A program made the translations under genes and the position numbers. Of a stretch of DNA of 34,890 nt, positions 6,701 through 12,664 are shown piece by piece. Positions within the stretch are counted from its first letter, which is position 1. Each line of letters opens with the position of its first letter. The DNA comes from Calothrix anomala FACHB-343 (lineage in GTDB: Bacteria; Cyanobacteriota; Cyanobacteriia; Cyanobacteriales; Nostocaceae), in contig NZ_JACJQG010000089.1 in the NCBI RefSeq assembly GCF_014696435.1, positions 1 through 34,890 on the forward strand, read 5' to 3'. The notes beneath the pieces were generated by a model. The model was not told the origin of the DNA. It searched no databases and was given only the letters and a program-made list of their open reading frames with translations.

Positions 6701-8834
6701 TGATATCAAAGTTGGTACTAGCTTTGAATCCGCTTTGGGTTTTAATCAGACCATCAATTAATGAGTAACCTCCTTTTGTCTCAAAAAAACCTTTGTTCCA
6801 GTTAATTTCTGCATCCACATTACCACTGGCAACTTGCTCATTAATCATCTTAAATTTACCACTACCTTTAATCCGTTTTTCGTTAACGTTAACAGTAGCG
6901 TCAAGATCTACTAATGCTGCTTCAAATTTTCCTCCACCTATGGCTGTTAAATCAGCAGGTACTTTTGGTCCAGCCGTTAATTTAAGACCACCTGTGAACT
7001 CAATAGGATCTTGATCGGAAGGAGCAAAATTTTCTATTTTTCCTGACAAACCTTGCAAGAAAGCTCCAGTATTGCCTATAGGAACATTTAATCCATCTAC
7101 TTCAGCACCAATCAGATTTAGCTCTACAGGTGGTATTGGTAATTTAAACCCTAGTTCCAAACCCGCACCAATTTTTTTAGGTGGAACACTAGCTCCAAAG
7201 GGAAATGTAACTTTAGCTTTACCAGCTATATCCTTATTTACTGTGTCCAGCTTTAATGTTGCTTCACTTATTCCCCATCCATTTGGCAATTTAATATTGC
7301 TTACAGAGAGAGAACCTTTAACATCTCCTTTGCCACCTTGGATTTGGATGTAATTATCTCCAGAAAAATCGGCTATAATTTTGCCTATTTGCCCAGCACT
7401 ACCATCTGGTTTAGCAAAAGGATCAATTACTAATTTACCTTTAATTTTAACTTTGTCTTCTGGAGCTAAATACTCTATGGAAAAGTCATTAAATTCTCTA
7501 ACTGGGAAAAATTTAAAAAGTTGAAAATCTTTAAAATTAGGTATTGAAAATTTGATGCTTGAGCCTAACTTCACATCATTTTGAGTAATTAATAGTCCAT
7601 CTGAACCACTGAAAAAATAATCAGGTAGACCCAAATCTTCAATTAATTTGAACTTCGCCCCCAAAGCAAGTCCATTAGGATTGATACTTAAACTGCTAAA
7701 ATCAACATCCATTCCTCCTAATTGATACTGATTTGCAAAGCTCTTATCTTCCTCTAACGAACCAGTTGCGGTTTTAACATCAATATCAAATTTGCTCTTA
7801 AATAGCGGTGTTGTCTTCACCAGACCAGCACCAATCAAGGAAGAAACTATTCCGTCAACAGTAATTTTATTTGCATCATACTCCACAGTACCTTCGACTT
7901 GGAGCATAGGGAAAAATCCTTGTCGTCCGATATTAATCGTTCCTTGAAGAATACATTTACCATTCTTTTCTTCCTCTGTTCCATTTACAAGTGAAATTTT
8001 GAATGGTAAAGGCTCAGGACAGTTTTTAGTATCAATTTTATAATCCCAAGCTGTACCCTCATCATTAGTTGCTAATATCACTTGTAATTCGTCAGAATTA
8101 CCTTTGGGTATATTGACTGTTCCAGTTTTGCTACCTGATACAAAGCCTGTATTGAGAATGTCTTTTCCTTCATAACGGAGAATTAAATTGTCAGGAATAG
8201 TATACATTTCATAAAAATATGTTGCTGTTCCTCCACCTTTAGAATCTAGTTTGATGGTTTTTACACTCCCTTCAAACCCACCACTTACAAAACCTGTAGT
8301 AGCCTGTTCAACTACAAGTTCTTGCCCATCTAAAGTAATAATTGCCGTATCATCTTTAGCTTGCAATTGCTGTAACTGCTCAGATTCAAATGTCTTTCCT
8401 TGGACAAGACCCGAAAAAATTGCCCCTTCATCACCTGGAGCATCTACTTGATTTAATTTTGCATCTATAGCATGACCAATTTCTTCCAATAATACTGAAG
8501 TGATAGCACTGCTATTAGCTGTATTTTGATTGAGATAACCTTGGGAAACATAAATAGTATTGGTGGCTTGGGCGTAAGCTCCAACTGCTCCAGCAAGTTC
8601 AGCCCCTGAACGAATTTGAATATCTGGAATAATACTAAAGTCCTGATTTTGCCAAGCGTTTTGTATTCCAGTAGTATTAACTCCCAAACCAAAAACTAAC
8701 TGCATCTCAGGTTGAAAATCTGGACTATTAGCAAAACTGTATAGCTGATTTTTAGCTAATTCCAATGCTGATTTTATGACGTTGTTGGATTGTTTATCGC
8801 TATCGTTGGATAAAAAACTATAATTTGCAGACAT
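3702..8834 (-). CDS. Large surface/secreted-type protein: EExGH domain, DUF11 repeats, tandem DUF4114
   Basis: The product has 1710 residues and no signal peptide. Residues 1-175 form a domain common at the N-terminus of cyanobacterial RTX-like proteins, with VLLEEIGHAID (115-124); this resembles a zincin HExxH helix but the first His is Glu (EEIGH, 117-121), so protease activity is doubtful. Residues about 180-870 are beta-rich and not recognised. About 880-980 look like an Ig/FN3-type module (DSIAPTIAITSP). Three DUF11 modules start near 990, 1115 and 1240 (signature TYTITVTNNG). Two DUF4114-like modules end the protein (about 1370-1530 degenerate, 1535-1708 canonical with FEDLPGGGDNDFNDVI). 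The composition suggests an adhesin or cell-surface protein, perhaps exported by type I secretion; this is inference. No secretion genes are adjacent. Confidence 0.85.
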   Translation of the reverse strand: MSANYSFLSNDSDKQSNNVIKSALELAKNQLYSFANSPDFQPEMQLVFGLGVNTTGIQNAWQNQDFSIIPDIQIRSGAELAGAVGAYAQATNTIYVSQGYLNQNTANSSAITSVLLEEIGHAIDAKLNQVDAPGDEGAIFSGLVQGKTFESEQLQQLQAKDDTAIITLDGQELVVEQATTGFVSGGFEGSVKTIKLDSKGGGTATYFYEMYTIPDNLILRYEGKDILNTGFVSGSKTGTVNIPKGNSDELQVILATNDEGTAWDYKIDTKNCPEPLPFKISLVNGTEEEKNGKCILQGTINIGRQGFFPMLQVEGTVEYDANKITVDGIVSSLIGAGLVKTTPLFKSKFDIDVKTATGSLEEDKSFANQYQLGGMDVDFSSLSINPNGLALGAKFKLIEDLGLPDYFFSGSDGLLITQNDVKLGSSIKFSIPNFKDFQLFKFFPVREFNDFSIEYLAPEDKVKIKGKLVIDPFAKPDGSAGQIGKIIADFSGDNYIQIQGGKGDVKGSLSVSNIKLPNGWGISEATLKLDTVNKDIAGKAKVTFPFGASVPPKKIGAGLELGFKLPIPPVELNLIGAEVDGLNVPIGNTGAFLQGLSGKIENFAPSDQDPIEFTGGLKLTAGPKVPADLTAIGGGKFEAALVDLDATVNVNEKRIKGSGKFKMINEQVASGNVDAEINWNKGFFETKGGYSLIDGLIKTQSGFKASTNFDITMSGGASVNIPKFVPFLGGAQISSGNFLFNFTNNGNLSDDFGAAWRTINIQKLGLNLSFVGGFKAFFDGKVEIIGSKNLPKTSSFTIAPGTDWILMGADWENANDNVKVKVKAPDGTIFNESDFAVTGKIAIVDELTNSTTRVVIVSNPEPGIWDIDAVDETGLGQVTYSAFRDSIAPTIAITSPSTDITDQNVTISYNAFDADSNAKVSLFYDTDNEGFDGILIKDGLDETDGAGSFVWNTEGIATGDYYIYGMIMDENNPISLNYSTGQVKVTEEADLSVTKTTNTDSVNVGSNLTYTITVTNNGTSTAKSIVLSDILPEGVSFVSSSINPTTQSDNQLTFDIGDLEKDQKKTVNITITPPTTGTITNTATVTTKTYDPDVTNNVAIVDTTVAEVPLLPTDLLLTSNATNTPVNLGDTITYTLTVTNNGNSQATGVKLIDDIGSLGVKDVSAIASQGNTFVDFNGNVVAELGNIDKGGKATVTINATAITADTLRNTAIVTSNESDSNTSDNYLSQSKTINSIAPDSADLELTLAVDKENPNVGDQLTFTLTITNKGTGIASSIKVANLLPTGLSFISATPEQGTYDSITGVWDVGNIRDNVSRSLTIIANVETANALINKAEVTGVSETDPDSTPNNNNPNEDDQASVTLNAALAITTLTKISDNVFTIIGGANKPKLQVTLTESNSNQINELGVFTVDDAQGKINGIAPGEAGYIQAALNKSKVVFSTIANVPNGFNIKNLKSILEFNFGDNLRFFLVKNGTIDSVQNGITPTTDILFSDISRQTITELGTDGFSLAWKDGSNNNADFKDLVVNIKSTNDPLLLGTNLQGTRQGEVIDLQGINQDVKVDFVVNREAAFSNFVGLYKVADENGGIDIDGNGTIDFRPGDSGYAQAAVKNRVAGIDLRVDNQGTATFTDKLLTGGSIFAPFILTNGRTVDQVLNGQVDQIYFAYLGANSDKVDHIRLLGNNTFGFEDLPGGGDNDFNDVIVRAELTL

Positions 8835-9429
8835 TACGTTATATCACTGAATTTAAACACATTTGCTGGTATTCTATATATCACAAAGTTAAAATATCTA
8901 AAATAAATTTTTAGTAAATTTTTATACCATAAAATAAAAAACTAATACATCCAAGGTTCTATTCCTAGAAATGAGACTCAAAAACACAACATGGCTTGAT
9001 GCTGAGGATAAAAAAGCGAGGTTAAATACCTAAAAAATAGACATCCAGGAGTTTTTAGGGAAAATACAAATATACTTACCCTTCTTCTGCTACTATCGGG
9101 AAGGGCGATCGCTATTAGACTTATAAAGCAATCAAGACAAGCTATTCTATTTAGAAAATATTGGTCTTGTATTTGTGATGAGAACAGAATCTCGCGTAGC
9201 CGTAGCCCGTCGTAGACATTGCTTGCTATACACAAGCTCTAGATTAAAAAAACGGCAAGTATTTTGGTAGAGTGAGTCAACGTCCGAAGAATGCGATCGC
9301 ATTCCCCCAATGAATGTAAAGAAACAGAAATATTTCTGAGAAGCAGCCCCAAAAGCACAACACCACCTGCTATGAATGAAACAAACAAGTTAAATTCTCT
9401 TCCCTATTCCCTTGTTTCTCGCAAAAGGG
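8835..9429. other. Intergenic region between the large surface protein and the DUF2007 gene
   Basis: The stretch next to the large gene (8850-8945) is very AT-rich and probably holds its promoter. Other contents are a HIP1 site near 9105, a HIP1-centred 16-bp perfect palindrome GAATGCGATCGCATTC (9289-9304), and a GCGTAGCCGTAGCCCGTCG segment near 9193 that resembles a common Nostoc intergenic repeat. Short open frames here look like chance. Confidence 0.5.
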
Positions 9430-9939
9430 TTAAGAGAAGATTGTCCAGAGGATACTTAGATTTAGTAGGTTGATGAGTAAGGCTGTAATGACTTTCCATC
9501 GTCTATTTTTACTGATGCGATCGCGAGTACGAGATACCAGCAACCGTAATAATAACCATAGGGAATATAGTTGAAAGGGTAAAAAAATTAGAATTAAACC
9601 AATAACAGCAACTTTAAAGGCTCTGTCTGCTGTTTGATCTGCCCAGGAAACTGGGATAATATCGTCATCATCTGTATCTTCTGCTGTCATTTCCTCACCT
9701 TCAGCAGCAGATTCAACTTCTAAATTGCTTGACCCTAAAATAAACTTAGCTTGTGCTGCGTCTTGTTCGTGGACTTGCAGTTTAATCCAGCCGACAGCGA
9801 CAGTTAAATGCCATGCTAAGTCTACGGTAGACTCGTTTGCTAAATAAGAGCTAATACCTTCAGCTTCTAGAAGTTGTTTTGCGAGGTTAGCTTCCAAAGA
9901 ATTGCTATAGGTGGCTACTGTGACAAAATTATTAGCCAT
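9430..9939 (-). CDS. DUF2007-domain membrane protein
   Basis: The 169-residue protein begins with a DUF2007 ('putative signal transducing protein') domain, residues 1-70. The family pattern 'moves/edits of residues by long-lived ligand' is not established; the typical sequence signature is the start VTVATYSNSLEANLAKQLLEAEGI followed by a second half ending with LQVHEQDAAQAKFIL. An acidic linker (about 75-98, EGEEMTAEDTDDDD) leads to two hydrophobic segments (about 111-134 and 149-169), so the C-terminus sits in the membrane. Biochemical function is unknown. It is a single gene with no clear operon partner. The ATG at 9939 gives the expected family N-terminus. Confidence 0.75.
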   Translation of the reverse strand: MANNFVTVATYSNSLEANLAKQLLEAEGISSYLANESTVDLAWHLTVAVGWIKLQVHEQDAAQAKFILGSSNLEVESAAEGEEMTAEDTDDDDIIPVSWADQTADRAFKVAVIGLILIFLPFQLYSLWLLLRLLVSRTRDRISKNRRWKVITALLINLLNLSILWTIFS

Positions 9940-10092
9940 AGGTTCAAGCTAAATTTTTTCAACAATTGCGATCGCCACTTGCAAATACCTGGGTGGATAG
10001 TCGCTTCTTGTGCTGAATTACATATACAGTAGCGTCCGCATAGGAATTATAGCAATCTGTATACAATACAAATTTTAAAAAAGAATGCAACA

Positions 10093-10246
10093 GTAGGGGC
10101 AATGCCATGCCTCTAGAATATATGAATGTGTCGCAAATACAGCAGATTTCAGGTAAATGAAGTACGCGCTTCGGGGCATGGCAGTGCCAGTGCCCCTACA
10201 ATCAACGATATAATCTGTACTTCACCAACTAGCAATCTGCTGTATT
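10093..10246. repeat. Two interleaved inverted repeats (palindromic element)
   Basis: GTAGGGGCA (10093-10101) and TGCCATGCC (10103-10111) pair with TGCCCCTAC (10191-10199) and GGCATGGCA (10175-10183). A second set, AATACAGCAGATT (10136-10148) with AATCTGCTGTATT (10234-10246) and TGAAGTAC (10158-10165) with GTACTTCA (10217-10224), overlaps the first so that the arms interlock. The 48 bases 10160-10207 recur exactly at 16392-16439. Confidence 0.8.
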
Positions 10247-10302
10247 ATTTGCATTAGTTTAGATAACCGTGTTGTATTTTTAACTAAACCTATTACCCCA
10301 TG

Positions 10303-10331
10303 AAAAAAGCTCAAGCAAAAATGCCTGAGCC
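10303..10331 (-). terminator. Rho-independent terminator of the RRM gene
   Basis: Read on the minus strand, GGCTCAGGC-ATTTTT-GCTTGAGCT is followed by TTTTTC. The stem has eight pairs including one G-U. It lies about 70 bases after the stop codon of the RNA-binding protein gene. Confidence 0.75.
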
Positions 10332-10399
10332 ATGAATACATCAATGAATTTGCTGGTATAAAAGATTAACTCAAAGAGTTAAATCTATCAAGCAAAAGC

Positions 10400-10702
10400 T
10401 TAATAACGGTTACGTGAGCCACCGTAATTACCACGGTTTCCACCAAAGGAACCTCTATCTTCTTTAGGTTTTGCTTTATTTACTTTGAGATCGCGTCCCA
10501 TCCACTCTGCGCCATCGAGAGCTTCAATAGCAGCAGCTTCTTCTGCTTCCGAACTCATTTCTACAAAACCAAAGCCACGTACACGGCCTGTTTCTCTATC
10601 TGTAGGTAGCTGAACGCGCTTAACAGAACCATATTCTGCAAACACGGCATTTAAGCTTTCTTCTGTAACATCATAAGAAAGATTGCCTACGTAAACTGAC
10701 AT
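10400..10702 (-). CDS. RRM-type RNA-binding protein with Gly-rich tail (cyanobacterial Rbp)
   Basis: The 100-residue protein is a single RNA recognition motif. RNP2 is VYVGNL (3-8) and RNP1 is RGFGFVEM (42-49). The C-terminal 20 residues are rich in Gly, Asn and Arg (FGGNRGNYGG), which marks the class of cyanobacterial Rbp proteins that is often cold-induced. It binds single-stranded RNA in the cytoplasm. The gene is monocistronic, with its own terminator downstream. A GGAGA ribosome binding site lies six bases before the ATG and is part of a 9-bp hairpin (listed separately) that could control translation. For rbpA1 of Anabaena variabilis the 5' untranslated region is known to be involved in cold-regulated expression. 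Which rbp paralogue this is cannot be told from one sequence. Confidence 0.93.
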   Translation of the reverse strand: MSVYVGNLSYDVTEESLNAVFAEYGSVKRVQLPTDRETGRVRGFGFVEMSSEAEEAAAIEALDGAEWMGRDLKVNKAKPKEDRGSFGGNRGNYGGSRNRY

Positions 10703-10708
10703 AAATTG

Positions 10709-10749
10709 TCTCCGAAATCAAAAGTATGCAGAGATTTAAGTTTCGGAGA
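10709..10749 (-). promoter_or_regulatory. Leader hairpin masking the ribosome binding site of the RRM gene
   Basis: In the mRNA, TCTCCGAAA (10749 to 10741) and TTTCGGAGA (10717 to 10709) form a perfect 9-bp stem with a 23-base loop. The 3' arm contains the GGAGA Shine-Dalgarno sequence, six bases from the ATG. The pairing would hide the ribosome binding site. This is the layout of an RNA thermometer or of a site opened by an RNA-binding protein, possibly the gene product itself. The function is inferred. Confidence 0.6.
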
Positions 10750-10984
10750 AAAGTTTGTAAATACCAAGAACAAAAAACCTGTAAATACTAAAAACAAACG
10801 AGGTCACCGAATTAACTCTCACTTACCACTATGGCAGTAGCTCTTGGGCTTTTGTAGAGAAGTTGCGAAAACTTGATATAACTTCATATAAACAATTACA
10901 ACCTCAGTATTGGTTACTTAGTTAAAGATTGTGTTAGATTGGCATTACTTGCGATCGCAAAGTGTTGAAAATTGAGAGGAAACC

Positions 10985-11476
10985 ATTATCGTAGTCCAAA
11001 AGCAACTAATTAACTCGCAAATCAAGTCACCTCAAGTCTTCTTGATTGACCATGAAAATAATAATCGTGGTTTGACAGATACCAAAGAAGCTCTACAATT
11101 AGCTGAGAGCCTAGAACTTGACTTGGTTTTAGTCTCGGAAGGTAAAGACGCTCCGGTAGCCAAAATTCTGAATTTTGGCAAGCTTCAGTATCAAAAGAAA
11201 AAGCGTCAAGGCCAAAGTGCTAGACCTACAGTCAAAGAAGTTCGATTTCGTCCGAACGTAGGCGCAGCTGATTACAACTTACGCATCGAGCAAGCGCAGG
11301 GGTGGCTGAAAAAAGGCGATTCAGTGAAGTTTGCCATTCGGTTACGAGGTCGAGAACATCAATATCGTGAAAAAGCTATAGAATTGCTAGACCGGATTGT
11401 GAACGATCTGAGTGAAGCAGGTAAAGTACAATCCCTTGATAAGCGATCGCTGATTGCTCAAGTGATTCCTGCGTGA
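10985..11476 (+). CDS. infC: Translation initiation factor IF-3, AUU start
   Basis: IF-3 binds the 30S subunit, keeps it apart from 50S and checks the start codon. The protein shows the N-domain block (IDHENNNRGLTDTKEALQ) and the linker plus C-domain (KKKRQGQSARPTVKEVRFRP, then VKFAIRLRGREHQYREKA). The first in-frame ATG/GTG/TTG-type start is TTG at 11042, but this would cut off the conserved QKQLINSQIKSPQVFLI. That stretch is in frame back to ATT at 10985, and a GAGAGG (10974-10979) sits five bases upstream. An in-frame TGA at 10973-10975 excludes an earlier start. I therefore choose ATT, giving 163 residues. AUU starts are known for E. coli infC and allow IF-3 to repress its own translation. 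No rpmI or rplT follows directly. Confidence 0.93.
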   Translation: MIVVQKQLINSQIKSPQVFLIDHENNNRGLTDTKEALQLAESLELDLVLVSEGKDAPVAKILNFGKLQYQKKKRQGQSARPTVKEVRFRPNVGAADYNLRIEQAQGWLKKGDSVKFAIRLRGREHQYREKAIELLDRIVNDLSEAGKVQSLDKRSLIAQVIPA

Positions 11477-11484
11477 ACTAACTA

Positions 11485-11534
11485 CTACACCACCTGTATA
11501 TAGGTGTATATAGGTGGTGTAGGTTGATTTTTTA
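11485..11534 (+). terminator. infC: Terminator after infC
   Basis: CTACACCACCT (11485-11495) pairs perfectly with AGGTGGTGTAG (11512-11522), and inner TATA-rich bases extend the stem with G-U pairs. GTTGATTTTTTAG follows. It starts eight bases after the infC stop. Confidence 0.85.
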
Positions 11535-11559
11535 GTCTAAATTGCATAACTACTAATCA

Positions 11560-11603
11560 GGGCTGTTAACAGTCAACAGTCAACAGTCAACAGTCAACAG
11601 CCC
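11560..11603. repeat. AACAGTC heptamer array closed by a GGGCTGTT/AACAGCCC hairpin
   Basis: About five AACAGTC units run from 11567. The array starts with GGGCTGTT (11560-11567) and ends with AACAGCCC (11596-11603), which are exact inverted repeats, so the array can form a hairpin. Other arrays of this family are at 17454-17506, 17914-17941, 24449-24482 and 32085-32118. Confidence 0.9.
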
Positions 11604-11641
11604 TCACGATGGATTGTGCAACTTAAAAGCAGAGTAGCTGA

Positions 11642-12532
11642 CTACAAACCAAGGTGATTTTGCAGCGCTTGGCGCATGACTTCTACTGGTACAGTTTCTT
11701 GCTGTAACCAGATTTTTAATGCGGCTGCACCTTGTTGAACGAGCATTTCTAAACCATCGATGGCGATCGCACCTTGTTGTTGGGCTAGTTGCAAAAATTG
11801 CGTGGGTTTCGGTATATATATCAAATCGTAGGCGATAGCATCTGTTGGTAAATCTGCCATTTCCTCTGCACTCACAGGCGATGCATCAACTTTGGGATAC
11901 ATGCCAATTGGTGTGGTATTTACTAATAAATTGGCTTGGGGGATGAGTTTGGCTAATTTATCCCATGTATGCACCTGTAAGTTTATCCCTAGAGAGGAAT
12001 CATGCCAACTGGCGTAAAATTCCTCTAGTTTTTGCTGACTGCGCCCAACTACATGAATTTCCGCAAATCCTAGCTGATGACAACCTGCAACCACTGCTCT
12101 AGCTGCGCCACCATTACCTAAAATTACCGCCGCTTTCTGACTCCAATCTTGTTTATATGTAGTTTGCAAAGGTGCAATAAAACCTTCGATATCTGTGTTT
12201 GTTCCTACCCAAGTATTATTTTGACGAGTGACAGTATTGACTGCACCGATTGCTTGAGCAATGGGAGTAATTTCGGATAATAAAGGCATAATTGCTTGTT
12301 TATGGGGAATTGTGACGCTAAACCCAACCACCCCAACAGCCGCAAAACCTGCGATCGCACTTTTTAAATTTTCTGGTGCTATAGGAAAAGGTAGATAAAC
12401 ATAATCTAATCCCAATTGCGCGATCGCTGCATTGTGCATCACTGGTGACAGCGAATGTTCCACCGGATACCCAATCACCCCTAATAGTTTTGTTTTGCCT
12501 GTAATCTGCAACATGCTTGATTTATCAGTCAA
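11642..12532 (-). CDS. aroE: Shikimate dehydrogenase (NADP+)
   Basis: This 296-residue enzyme reduces 3-dehydroshikimate to shikimate in the chorismate pathway. The substrate-binding N-domain carries GYPVEHSLSPVMHNAA (21-36), FSVTIPHK with catalytic Lys78, and TNTDIEGF with Asp114. The Rossmann nucleotide motif is GNGGAARA (139-146). A C-terminal DGLEMLVQQGAAALKIW block is typical of AroE. Length is normal. It lies downstream of ppk on the same strand, separated by about 130 bp of repeat cassette, so co-transcription is possible but not shown. Confidence 0.97.
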   Translation of the reverse strand: MTDKSSMLQITGKTKLLGVIGYPVEHSLSPVMHNAAIAQLGLDYVYLPFPIAPENLKSAIAGFAAVGVVGFSVTIPHKQAIMPLLSEITPIAQAIGAVNTVTRQNNTWVGTNTDIEGFIAPLQTTYKQDWSQKAAVILGNGGAARAVVAGCHQLGFAEIHVVGRSQQKLEEFYASWHDSSLGINLQVHTWDKLAKLIPQANLLVNTTPIGMYPKVDASPVSAEEMADLPTDAIAYDLIYIPKPTQFLQLAQQQGAIAIDGLEMLVQQGAAALKIWLQQETVPVEVMRQALQNHLGL

Positions 12533-12584
12533 TGATTCCCACTCGGCAATTTACCACAACTTTGACATCGAAATCCAAAAAGGC

Positions 12585-12663
12585 AGGGGGACAATTGTAC
12601 AGACAAGGGTTCATCGCGTCTCTGCCCAATGCCCAATGCCCAATGCCCCATGCCCCATGCCCA
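12585..12663. repeat. Composite repeat cassette between ppk and aroE (copy 2, palindrome degraded)
   Basis: Module order is as in copy 1: GCAGGGGG, ACAATTGT (12591-12598), AGACAAGGGTTCATCGCGTC (left palindrome arm mutated, right arm intact, 12601-12620), then TGCCCAA/TGCCCCA 7-mers (12623-12663). The 7-mers end one base before the ppk stop codon (read on the minus strand). Confidence 0.85.
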
Positions 12664-12664
12664 A

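Larger units (their letters stand above)
9940..10399. other. Intergenic region filled by palindromic repeats and the rbp terminator
   Basis: No gene is seen. The content is a HIP1 site (9968), a TATAGCAATC fragment near 10048 that resembles one end of the MITE-like element at 32040-32158, the interleaved inverted repeats at 10093-10246, and the terminator at 10303-10331 that belongs to the RRM gene on the minus strand. Confidence 0.6.

Noticed and set aside
8978-9235. Minus-strand frame of 85 codons
   Set aside because: No family features, no ribosome binding site, composition of intergenic DNA.
9291-9473. Plus-strand frame of 60 codons
   Set aside because: Begins in a HIP1 palindrome and overlaps the end of the DUF2007 gene in antisense.
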